Shown piece by piece: positions 50,308 to 57,660 of a stretch of DNA of 64,000 bases. Position 1 is the stretch's first letter. Each line of letters opens with the position of its first letter. This DNA is from Rugosimonospora sp036494675 (GTDB lineage: Bacteria; Actinomycetota; Actinomycetes; Mycobacteriales; Micromonosporaceae). The stretch is taken from the NCBI GenBank assembly GCA_036494675.1, contig DASXOA010000533.1, positions 36,089 to 100,088 on the forward strand. The letters run 5' to 3'. Below the pieces are notes generated by a model. It searched no databases. It was not told where the DNA came from and saw only the letters and a list, made by a program, of their open reading frames with translations. Made by a program: the position numbers and the translations under genes.

Positions 50308-51135
50308 GTGACGACACGCCCCGGACTGCCCAAGCTGATCGCCACCGATCTGGACGGCACTCTCGTCCGCTCGGACGAGACGGTCAGCGCCTACTCGCAC
50401 GAGGTGCTGGACCGGGTACGGGCCGCCGGCATCCCGATCGTCGGGGTGACCGGTCGCGGGCCACGCCTGATCGAACTGTGCCGGCGGGACGTGCCGGAGG
50501 CGGACTTCCTGGTTCTCGCCCAGGGCGGCCGGGTGGTGGACCTGACCGACCCGGCGGAGCCGCTGGTGCTGCTCTCCGAGACGGTACCGGGGCAGCAGGT
50601 ACTCGGGCTGGTCGAGTCCCTGGAGGCGGTCGTCGGCCCGCTGTCGATCATGGTGGAGGCGCTGGATACCCCGGACGCCCCGCTCTGGGGCGAGCCCCAC
50701 GTGGTCTGGCGGTGGCCGGAGGCCGTGGTGACCAAGTCCCGCACCGAGGCGCTGGCCGGCCGGGTACTCAAGACCTTCGCGCACTCCGCGACGCACTCGA
50801 CCGACAAACTGCTCGCGGTGGCCCGAAGCCTGGTGCCGCAGGACGGGCTGTCGGTGACTCAGGCGGGCCTGGGCTACATCGAGATCTGCCCGCCCGGGGT
50901 GACCAAGGCCAGCGGGCTGGCGGTGGTCGCCGGGTCGCTCGGCGTGGACTCCAGTGACGTGCTCGTCTTCGGGGACATGCCCAACGACCTGCCGATGTTC
51001 GGCTGGGCCGGCTGGGGCCGGGTGGCGGTGGCCAACGCTCACCGGGAGATCCTCGCGATCGCGGACGAGGTGACCGCTACCAACGATGAGGACGGCGTGG
51101 CCACCTACCTCGACCGGCTATTGTCGGCCAAGTGA
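50308..51135 (+). CDS. HAD-superfamily hydrolase (Cof-type), first of a pair
   Basis: A 275-residue phosphatase of the Cof/HAD IIB class. Motif I is ATDLDGTLVRS, motif II is in VTGRGPR, the motif III lysine in TKASGLAVVAG, and motif IV is FGDMPNDLPMF. Such enzymes remove phosphate from sugar phosphates, flavin or pyridoxal phosphates; the substrate is not predictable. A cap domain lies between motifs II and III. The GTG at 50308 follows GGAGAGCGAGA. It overlaps the next HAD gene by four bases. Confidence 0.93.
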   Translation: MTTRPGLPKLIATDLDGTLVRSDETVSAYSHEVLDRVRAAGIPIVGVTGRGPRLIELCRRDVPEADFLVLAQGGRVVDLTDPAEPLVLLSETVPGQQVLGLVESLEAVVGPLSIMVEALDTPDAPLWGEPHVVWRWPEAVVTKSRTEALAGRVLKTFAHSATHSTDKLLAVARSLVPQDGLSVTQAGLGYIEICPPGVTKASGLAVVAGSLGVDSSDVLVFGDMPNDLPMFGWAGWGRVAVANAHREILAIADEVTATNDEDGVATYLDRLLSAK

Positions 51136-51944
51136 ATGTGAGTGTTCCTCGGCTTGTCGCGACCGACCTGGACGGGACGCTCGTAGGGGCGGAGGGCGTG
51201 GTGAGCCCGCGCAGCGCCCGGGCGCTGGTCCGGGCGACCGGGGCGGGCGCGGTCGTCGTGCTGGTGACCGGCCGGCCGCTGCGCTGGTTGCCCATCGTGT
51301 ACGAGCAGTTGGCCACCCCGTACCTGGCGGTGTGCGCCAACGGTGGAGTGATCTACGACCCCGTCACCGACAAGGTGCGCGATTCCTGGACCATCCCGCC
51401 AGAGTTGCTCGGCGAGGTGTGCCTCCGGCTGCGCGCGGCCATCCCGGCGGTGGTGTTCGCGGTCGAGGTGGACGACGGCAGGCTGATGCGCTACGAGCCG
51501 TCCTGGCCGGCGCACTGGGATTCCGGCCACCCGACCGCGGTGCCCGGGTCGCTGGCGGACGTCACCGCCGAGCCGGCGGTGAAGTTGCTCGCCCGTACGC
51601 CGGGGGCGGATCCGGACGAGTTCGTCGCGCTCGTTGAGTCCATAGTGGACGGAGAGGTGGTGCCCACCCACTCGTCGCGCAGCGGTCTGGTCGAGATGTC
51701 GGCACGCGGCGTGACCAAGGCGACCGGCCTGGCGACGGTGGCGGGGGAACTGGGCATCGACGCGGCCGACGTGCTGGCCTTCGGCGACATGCCCAACGAC
51801 GTCCCGATGCTTGCCTGGGCCGGCCGTTCGGTGGCGGTCAGCAACGCGCATCCCGCCGCGAGGGCCGCGGCGGCCGAGGTCACACTGTCCAATGAGGACG
51901 ATGGTGTAGCGGTCTACCTGGAGCGGTTCTTCCCGGCCGGCTGA
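51132..51944 (+). CDS. HAD-superfamily hydrolase (Cof-type), second of a pair
   Basis: A 270-residue paralogue of the preceding gene product. Motif I is ATDLDGTLVGA, motif II VTGRPLRWL, motif III TKATGLATVAG, and motif IV FGDMPNDVPML. It is translated from GTGA overlapping the previous stop. The two share the fold and most motifs but differ in cap sequence, consistent with duplication and divergence to different substrates. A hairpin follows at 51955-52000. Confidence 0.93.
   Translation: MNVSVPRLVATDLDGTLVGAEGVVSPRSARALVRATGAGAVVVLVTGRPLRWLPIVYEQLATPYLAVCANGGVIYDPVTDKVRDSWTIPPELLGEVCLRLRAAIPAVVFAVEVDDGRLMRYEPSWPAHWDSGHPTAVPGSLADVTAEPAVKLLARTPGADPDEFVALVESIVDGEVVPTHSSRSGLVEMSARGVTKATGLATVAGELGIDAADVLAFGDMPNDVPMLAWAGRSVAVSNAHPAARAAAAEVTLSNEDDGVAVYLERFFPAG
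51638..51650. repeat. Palindrome GTCCATAGTGGAC
   Basis: One of the five GTCCAnnnTGGAC-type sites, here inside the second HAD gene. Confidence 0.55.
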
Positions 51945-51954
51945 GAAGCCCGGC

Positions 51955-52000
51955 CCCGGACCGCGGGGCCCGCCATTCCGGGTCGCGCCGCCGGTCCGGG
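51955..52000. terminator. Bidirectional hairpin between the HAD pair and the NarL-type regulator
   Basis: Arms CCCGGACCGCGG (51955-51966) and CCGCCGGTCCGGG (51988-52000) pair with one bulge. It lies in a 65-base gap between convergent genes and could end both transcripts. Confidence 0.6.
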
Positions 52001-52009
52001 TTGCGCCGG

Positions 52010-52615
52010 TTACAGCCAGCCCTGCGAGCGGGCCGCCTGCACCGCCTCGATCCGGTTGCGCGAGTTCGTCTTGCCGATCGCGGCCGACAGGTAGTTGCGC
52101 ACCGTGCTCTCCGACAGGTGCAGCCGCCCCGCGATGTCCGCGATCGTGGAGCCGTCGGCGGCGGCGGCCAGCACGTCGCGTTCCCGCTCCGTCAGCGGGT
52201 TCGGGCCGGCCGACAGTGCCGCCGCCGCGAGCGAGGGGTCGATGACCCGCTCCCCGGCCAGTACCTTGCGGATCGCCGACGCCAGGTCCTCCACCGGCCC
52301 GTCCTTGACCAGGAACCCGCTCGCGCCGGCCTCCATGGCCCGGCGCACGTACCCGGGGCGGCCGAACGCGGTGACGATGAGCACCTTGCAGCCGGGCAGT
52401 TCCCGGCGCAGCGCGGCGGCTGCCTCCAGTCCGGAACAGCCGGGCATCTCGATGTCCAGCAGCGCCACGTCCGGCCGGGTCTCGCGCGCCGTGGGCAGCA
52501 CGTCGGTGCCGGAGCCGACCTCGGCCACCACGTCGATGTCCGGCTCCAGGCGCAGCAGCAGGGCCAGCGCGCCGCGCATCATGCCCTGATCCTCGGCCAG
52601 CAACACCCGGATCAC
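52010..52615 (-). CDS. NarL/FixJ-family response regulator
   Basis: A 201-residue transcription regulator. The receiver domain has D54 in VALLDIEMPGC, acidic residues in LLAEDQ, T in IVTAFGR and K in LVKDGP. The LuxR-type helix-turn-helix (about residues 135-195) includes PLTERERDVLAAAADG and LSESTVRNYLSAAIGKTN. The GTG start overlaps the TGA of the histidine kinase gene (GTGA), so they form a two-component system. The adjacent ABC exporter genes on the same strand are plausible targets, as in many actinobacterial resistance modules. Confidence 0.95.
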   Translation of the reverse strand: MIRVLLAEDQGMMRGALALLLRLEPDIDVVAEVGSGTDVLPTARETRPDVALLDIEMPGCSGLEAAAALRRELPGCKVLIVTAFGRPGYVRRAMEAGASGFLVKDGPVEDLASAIRKVLAGERVIDPSLAAAALSAGPNPLTERERDVLAAAADGSTIADIAGRLHLSESTVRNYLSAAIGKTNSRNRIEAVQAARSQGWL

Positions 52616-53757
52616 GGGGCGCCCACCGGCACGGTCGCGACCAGCCGGAACCCGCCATCCGGGACGGACGCGGCGGCCAGCGTCCCGCCGGCGGCGGCGA
52701 GCCGCTCGCGCAGCCCGCGCAGCCCGTTGCCGGCACCGTTCGGCGTGCCGCCCGCCCCGTCGTCGCGGATCTCCAGAGTGGCCTCGTCGCCGGCCCGGTG
52801 CACCGCGATCACGCAGTGCCGGGCTCCGCTGTGCCGGATCACGTTGGTGGTCCCCTCCCGTACCGCCCAGCCGAAGACGGAGTCGACGATAGCCGGCAGA
52901 GGAGTGCCCGCCGTCTCGATGCTCACGTCGATGCCCGCCCCGGACAGCGCCGACCGGGCGCCGTCCAGTTCGTCGGCGAACGCCCGCTCCCGGTACCCGG
53001 TCACCGCCTCCCGGACCTCCACCAGCGCCTGCCGCCCGATCTGCTCGATGTCGCCGCCGGCGGCCGCGGCCGCGGCCGGGTCGGAACCGGCGAGCCTGCG
53101 GACCACCTGCGCCTTCACCACGATCAGGGTCAGCGTGTGGCCGAGCAGTTCGTGCAGGTCGCGGGAGAAGCGCAGCCGCTCCTCGGCGACCGCCGAGTCG
53201 GCGAGTTCGGCCCGGGCCTTGTGCAACTGCTGAACCAGCCACATCAACCGCTTCACCAGGAGCACCAGCACGCTGCCCATGAACGTGCCGAACGTGTTGC
53301 CCCAGCCGTTGTCCCAGCCCTGGTGGTACGCGGCGCTGAAGGCCACCTGCAGCAGGGTCGCGCCGACCACCCAGGGGATCACCACCGGCCGGTACAGGAT
53401 CGAGGCTCCGGCCGCGCCGACGTACAGCGGCAGGATCAGCCAACTGCTGTCGCCGTCCCCGTAGGCCACTGCCAGTCCGATGCCCAGCGCCGCAAAACCG
53501 ATCAGTGCGGCCAGTTCGGGGCGGCTCGGCCTGCGGAACTGGTTCGCGAACCCGGTGCCGACGCAGTAGAGATAGAGCACCACGAACGTGGCCAACCCGA
53601 TCGCGGCCGGCACCACCGGGTGGATCCTGTCGCGGACGACATCGCTGACCGCACCGATCAGTGGCCACATCCAGACCGCGGCCCAGATGTATTTCACGAT
53701 CGAGGGCGGGTCGGGCTCGTCGTAGTTCGGTTGCGTGGGAGTCCGGTTCGGTAGCAC
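52612..53757 (-). CDS. DesK-type sensor histidine kinase
   Basis: A 381-residue kinase with five or six N-terminal membrane segments and a HisKA_3 domain. The phospho-acceptor histidine is in SRDLHELLGHTLTLI, and the ATPase domain shows REGTTNVIRHSGA, EIRDDGAGG and GNGLRGLRERLAAAGG. Such kinases pair with NarL-type regulators, as here. TAGGTT seven bases before the GTG at 53757 supports this start over a TTG three codons upstream; expression is probably leaderless. The signal is unknown but is often membrane stress or antibiotics. Confidence 0.94.
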   Translation of the reverse strand: MLPNRTPTQPNYDEPDPPSIVKYIWAAVWMWPLIGAVSDVVRDRIHPVVPAAIGLATFVVLYLYCVGTGFANQFRRPSRPELAALIGFAALGIGLAVAYGDGDSSWLILPLYVGAAGASILYRPVVIPWVVGATLLQVAFSAAYHQGWDNGWGNTFGTFMGSVLVLLVKRLMWLVQQLHKARAELADSAVAEERLRFSRDLHELLGHTLTLIVVKAQVVRRLAGSDPAAAAAAGGDIEQIGRQALVEVREAVTGYRERAFADELDGARSALSGAGIDVSIETAGTPLPAIVDSVFGWAVREGTTNVIRHSGARHCVIAVHRAGDEATLEIRDDGAGGTPNGAGNGLRGLRERLAAAGGTLAAASVPDGGFRLVATVPVGAP

Positions 53758-53772
53758 GGGAGCCAACCTATG

Positions 53773-54504
53773 TCACCGGGTGGCCGTGGAGCGACGGTAG
53801 GCGACCGCCGCGAGCAGGGCGAACAGCACCGTCCAGGCGGCCAGGATGGTGCCGCCCATCGCGGACGGCAGGTGCCCGGCGGCAGCCCTCCAGCCCAACT
53901 CCGCGTACCGGTTGCTCGGCAGTGCCTGGGAGAGGTGTTGCAGCCAGCGTGGAAACACCTCAACCGGGATCAGCAGGCCACCCAGGATGGAGAGGGTGAA
54001 GAACGTGATGAAGCTGGCCGGCTGGGCGATCTGCGGCGGGAGCGAGTACCCGACGGCGAGGCCGAGCAGGGCGAACGGGACCGTACCGAGCCACAGCACC
54101 AGTACCAGCGCCACCCAGTGCCCGATCGGCATGGTGACGTGGTGCTGGATCCGTCCGGTGACGATCACGGCGAGGACCGACGGGATCGCCACCAGCGTGG
54201 TCAGCAGCCCCTTGACGGCGACCACCTGGATCGGTGGCAGCGGGGTGAGGCGCAGTTGGCGCAGCCAGCCGGAGACCCGTTCGCTGGAGACCCCGCCGCC
54301 GACCGACAGCACGCCGATCATGGCGCCGTACCCGGCGACTCCGACCGTCATCGCGGTCGCCAGCGACACACCCTCGGTCCGGCCGCTCACGTCGCCTACC
54401 CCCGTGAAGACGACATAGGAAACGACCGGCATGAAGATGGTGAAGATGAACAGCCGAGGCTCCCGGACCAGCCGGCGCAGCTCGAACGTGAAGAACGCCA
54501 ACAT
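53773..54504 (-). CDS. ABC-2 type exporter permease
   Basis: A 243-residue permease with six membrane segments. The first is preceded by ELRRLVREPRLF, typical of ABC-2 permeases, and the C-terminal part contains ILGGLLIPVEVFPRWLQHLSQALPSN, cited in parts. It begins two bases after the ATPase gene stop on the same strand and would form a homodimeric or heterodimeric channel with it. It lies directly upstream of the DesK-type kinase gene. Exported substrate is unknown. Confidence 0.9.
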   Translation of the reverse strand: MLAFFTFELRRLVREPRLFIFTIFMPVVSYVVFTGVGDVSGRTEGVSLATAMTVGVAGYGAMIGVLSVGGGVSSERVSGWLRQLRLTPLPPIQVVAVKGLLTTLVAIPSVLAVIVTGRIQHHVTMPIGHWVALVLVLWLGTVPFALLGLAVGYSLPPQIAQPASFITFFTLSILGGLLIPVEVFPRWLQHLSQALPSNRYAELGWRAAAGHLPSAMGGTILAAWTVLFALLAAVAYRRSTATR

Positions 54505-54506
54505 GG

Positions 54507-55394
54507 TCAGGCCTCCGAGGCGGTGAGGGCGAGGAATGCGTCCTGGAGGCCGGCGCCACTGACCTCAAGATTGCGGAACGATCGTCCACTGTGGACAATA
54601 GCGGCCACGGTGGCGTCCGAGTCGTCGCTGCGCAGGCTCGCACGCTCCCCACGGATCTCCACGGTCCGTACTCCGGGCAGCCGGTCCAGGCCAGCGGTGT
54701 TCTCACCGTTCAGGTCGAAGGCGACGGTACGGCCGCCGGTCAGGTTCCTGATCTGTGCACCGGAGCCGTCGGCGACGACCCGACCCCGGGCGATCACCAC
54801 CACCCGGTCGGCGAAGTCGTCCGCCTCCTCCAGGTAGTGCGTGGCGAACAGCACGGTGTGGCCGGCCGCCGAGTACCGGCGCATCGCAGCCCAGAACGAC
54901 TGGCGGGTGGCTACGTCCATGGCCGCGGTCGGCTCGTCGAGTACCAGCAGCCGGGGGTCGCCGGCCAGCGCGAACGCGAACCGTGTCCGCTGCGCCTCGC
55001 CGCCGGACAGCTTGTCCAGCCGGCGGTCGGCCACCCCGGTCAGGCCGGCGGTGTGCAGGATCTGGCCGGTGGGCAGCGGCATCGGGTACAGGGCGCGGGC
55101 AAGCTCGATCAGCTCGCGTACGGTCGCGTTCGGTACGAAGCCGGAGTCCTGCAACATCGCGCCGACCTTGCCGGCCCGTACCGCGCGATCCGGGGCGGTG
55201 CCGAACAACTCCACGGTCCCCCGCTCGGGCCGGGACAGCCCGAGCATCATGCCGATGGCGGTGGACTTGCCGGCCCCGTTCGGCCCGAGCAGGGCAACCG
55301 TCTCGCCCGCCGAGATCGTCAGGTCGAGCCCGTCGACCGCGCGCACCGGCCCGAAACTCTTCGAGACATCGCTGAGCCTGACCGCTTCTGTCAT
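54507..55394 (-). CDS. ABC transporter ATP-binding protein (drug-efflux type)
   Basis: A 295-residue ATPase of the DrrA/CcmA-like group. Walker A is GPNGAGKST, signature LSGGEAQRTRF, Walker B LLVLDEPTAAMD, and the switch is FATHYLEEADD. The C-terminal domain of about 80 residues is usual in this group. TAGCGT seven bases before the ATG suggests leaderless expression. It is the first gene of a unit ATPase-permease-kinase-regulator, an arrangement typical of self-regulated exporters. A GTCCACTGTGGAC palindrome lies in its last part. Confidence 0.94.
   Translation of the reverse strand: MTEAVRLSDVSKSFGPVRAVDGLDLTISAGETVALLGPNGAGKSTAIGMMLGLSRPERGTVELFGTAPDRAVRAGKVGAMLQDSGFVPNATVRELIELARALYPMPLPTGQILHTAGLTGVADRRLDKLSGGEAQRTRFAFALAGDPRLLVLDEPTAAMDVATRQSFWAAMRRYSAAGHTVLFATHYLEEADDFADRVVVIARGRVVADGSGAQIRNLTGGRTVAFDLNGENTAGLDRLPGVRTVEIRGERASLRSDDSDATVAAIVHSGRSFRNLEVSGAGLQDAFLALTASEA
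54584..54596. repeat. Palindrome GTCCACTGTGGAC
   Basis: Perfect palindrome inside the ABC ATPase gene; on the minus strand its left part reads TTGTCCACA, the actinobacterial DnaA-box consensus. Confidence 0.6.
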
Positions 55395-55479
55395 GCCGAC
55401 GACGCTACGGACGGCGCCGCCGGGCAGGCAGATTCAGCGATCCGGAGTTGGGCGGGATAATTGTCCTGCGATCCGGTGA

Positions 55480-56034
55480 CTACAGGTACTGGCCGGTGCG
55501 GTTGGTCCCGTCGCCGGGCTGCTGCGCTCCACCGGGGACCGGCATGCCGGGCAGGCCCGGAGGAAGGGCCGGCCGGCCGCCGCGCATCTGCTCCAACTGC
55601 ATCCGGGCCGCCATCTGCTGAGCGACCAGCGCCGCCTGGATGCCGTGGAACAGCCCTTCCAGCCAGCCGACCAACTGGGCCTGCGCGATCCGCAGCTCGG
55701 ATTCCGACGGCGTGCCCTGCTCGAACGGCAGCGACAGCCGCTCCAACTCGTCACGCAACTCGACCGCGAGGCCGTCCTCCAACTCCCGGATGGACCGCCG
55801 GTGGATCTCGGTCAGTCGCTGCCGACTCGCCTCGTCGAGCGGGGCGGCCCGCACCTCTTCGAGCAGCTGTTTGATCATGCTGCCGATGCGCATCACCTTC
55901 GCGGGCTGCTCGACCAGGGACGACGGGTCCTCCCGGTCGGTCTCGCCGTCCGCGGGCAGGTTCATCGTGCCGACCGGCTGGCCGTCCGGCCCGACAACCA
56001 CGACGGTGCGCTTCTCCTCAGGGGCGTCGGTCAT
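55480..56034 (-). CDS. bpa: Bacterial proteasome activator Bpa (PafE)
   Basis: A 184-residue protein that closely matches Bpa, an ATP-independent ring-shaped activator which opens the 20S proteasome for unfolded proteins. The core region SLVEQPAKVMRIGSMIKQLL and the following helices LRIAQAQLVGWLEGLFHGI are nearly those of Mycobacterium tuberculosis Rv3780. The C-terminus ends with GQYL, the motif that docks into the proteasome alpha ring. The ATG at 56034 is preferred because the family begins near there; the frame is open 17 codons further. Proteasome genes are not in the window. Confidence 0.95.
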   Translation of the reverse strand: MTDAPEEKRTVVVVGPDGQPVGTMNLPADGETDREDPSSLVEQPAKVMRIGSMIKQLLEEVRAAPLDEASRQRLTEIHRRSIRELEDGLAVELRDELERLSLPFEQGTPSESELRIAQAQLVGWLEGLFHGIQAALVAQQMAARMQLEQMRGGRPALPPGLPGMPVPGGAQQPGDGTNRTGQYL

Positions 56035-56453
56035 GCCCTCATCCTTCCCTACTGCCGGGCCGCGGGTGCGGGCCCTGTCCGGCAACCTGGATCAGTATCC
56101 GAATTACCGCGGCCAGCGGTCTTCGAAACGGATGGCGGCAACCCGCGAAATGGGTGCCGATGGGCCCGAAACGGGCGCCGGTGGCTTCCGAATCCACGCG
56201 CCGCCGCGGCCGGTGGCCGTCATGCGTCGCGTGACTGAATTCTTGAGCACCCGAGCGAGGCTAGCGCGCTGCGTACGGGGCCGGTACGCGGACCGGGTGT
56301 GGCCGGCGCCATGGCCGCGGGCGGGTGTGCGGCGTTACGGTACGCTGCCGCTGGTTGACGTGATCCGGCTAAGGCGGTACGAACGCGAACGTGCGTGGTC
56401 CCCAGCGGTACCGCGAATATGATCACCGTGGTGGCGGAAGGGAACTGCGCGAC
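56035..56453 (+). other. 419-base intergenic region with promoters for the binding-protein gene
   Basis: No convincing gene. TTGACG (56355-56360) with a 17-base spacer to TACGAA (56378-56383), and a consensus-like TATGAT at 56418-56423, are two promoter candidates for the downstream lipoprotein gene. A small GCCCG-AAA-CGGGC inverted repeat lies near 56163. The minus-strand upstream region of Bpa is also here. Confidence 0.5.
56418..56423 (+). promoter_or_regulatory. TATGAT -10 element before the binding-protein gene
   Basis: Near-consensus -10 hexamer 30 bases before the GTG at 56454; the start would lie near 56430, leaving a short leader with a GGAAGGG ribosome site. Confidence 0.5.
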
Positions 56454-57656
56454 GTGAGCCAGCTAGCCCGAAGAGATGTCCTTCGCCTCATCACCGCCGC
56501 CGGTGCCGCGGGAATCGCCGCACCGGTGCTCGCGGCCTGTGACTCGAACCCGAAGGCGCCGGTGAACACCGCACCGGTCCGGGTGGGGATGCTGGTGCCG
56601 CAGTCCGGACCGAACAAGGCGATCGGCGACGAGCTGACCAACGGCTTCAAGCTCTACCTCGCGCTCAACGGCAACAAGCTGGGCGGGCACCCGGTGACCC
56701 TGACGATCGCCGACGAGGGCGCGAGCGCGGATGCGGCGAAGGCCGCGGCCGACAAACTGGTCAAGCAGGACGGCGTCCAGGTGATGACCGGGGTCGCCGC
56801 CGCGAGCACGATGAGCGCGCTGCGCGACCAGATCGAGACGGCGCAGGTACCGCTGCTGGGGACGAACGGCTCCCCGCTCGAACTGAGCAGCCCGAAGTAC
56901 ATCTGGCGGACCTGCTACGTGGACAACGAGCCGGGCCAGTCGCTCGGCGAGTACGTGGCGCAGAACGTTCGGGGCAGCCAGAAGGTCTTCGTCATCTCGG
57001 ACGATTCGCCCAGCGCGCGCGACGAGGTGAACGGTTTCGTCGGGTCGTACCAGGACACATCGGCCCAGTTGGAGTTGGCGGCTGACCCGCTGGTGGTGCC
57101 GCTGTACAGCGATCCGGGGACCAGCCTCACCTCGGCCATGGACAAGATCCACCACTCGGGTGCGACCGCGGCCTTCGCGTACTTCGCCGACGCCGGTGCG
57201 GTCGCGTTCATCAAGGCCTTCCACAGCCAGGTGTCCGGAGTGACGCTGTACTGCCCCGGCTTCATGACCGAGACGGTGCAGTTGCAGCAGCAGGGTGCCG
57301 CGGCGAACGGGATCTACACGTCGCTGAACTACTCGCCGGACCTCGACAACGACGCGAACCAGTTGTTCGCCGCGCAGTACCGCAAGACGTACAACAAGGA
57401 CCCGAGCACGTACGCGATGGCCTCCTACGACGCGGGTGCGGTGCTCACCAGCGCGCTGCAACTGGCCGGCAGCGACCTGAGCCCGCAGTCGATCAACGCG
57501 GCGATCGCGCAGATCGGTGAGATCGACAGCCCCCGGGGCACGTGGCAGTTCAACCAGAACCGCACCCCGCTCCAGACGTGGTACCTGCGCCAGGTCCGGC
57601 CGGACGGGGCGGTGCTGTCCAACGTGCTGCTGAGCGACCTGGCGACGCTGACGTAG
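56454..57656 (+). CDS. ABC-type substrate-binding lipoprotein (branched-chain amino acid type), Tat-dependent
   Basis: A protein of about 400 residues of the Leu/Ile/Val-binding protein family (Peripla_BP_6). The signal region has a twin-arginine stretch ARRDVLRLITAAGAAG and the lipobox LAAC, so it is probably exported by Tat and lipid-anchored outside. The mature protein includes VGMLVPQSGPNKAIG and the later GPDGTFGY-like and SYDAGAVLTSALQLAG elements of the two-lobed fold. The GTG at 56454 is chosen; a GTG at 56391 in frame would lengthen the signal. No ABC permease or ATPase is adjacent, so its transporter, if any, is elsewhere. Confidence 0.86.
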   Translation: MSQLARRDVLRLITAAGAAGIAAPVLAACDSNPKAPVNTAPVRVGMLVPQSGPNKAIGDELTNGFKLYLALNGNKLGGHPVTLTIADEGASADAAKAAADKLVKQDGVQVMTGVAAASTMSALRDQIETAQVPLLGTNGSPLELSSPKYIWRTCYVDNEPGQSLGEYVAQNVRGSQKVFVISDDSPSARDEVNGFVGSYQDTSAQLELAADPLVVPLYSDPGTSLTSAMDKIHHSGATAAFAYFADAGAVAFIKAFHSQVSGVTLYCPGFMTETVQLQQQGAAANGIYTSLNYSPDLDNDANQLFAAQYRKTYNKDPSTYAMASYDAGAVLTSALQLAGSDLSPQSINAAIAQIGEIDSPRGTWQFNQNRTPLQTWYLRQVRPDGAVLSNVLLSDLATLT

Positions 57657-57660
57657 GCGG

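Noticed and set aside
56391..56453. Earlier GTG start for the Tat lipoprotein gene
   Set aside because: The extra 21 residues would lengthen the region before the twin arginine without family support; the start at 56454 gives a normal signal peptide. It remains possible because a TACGAA element lies upstream.
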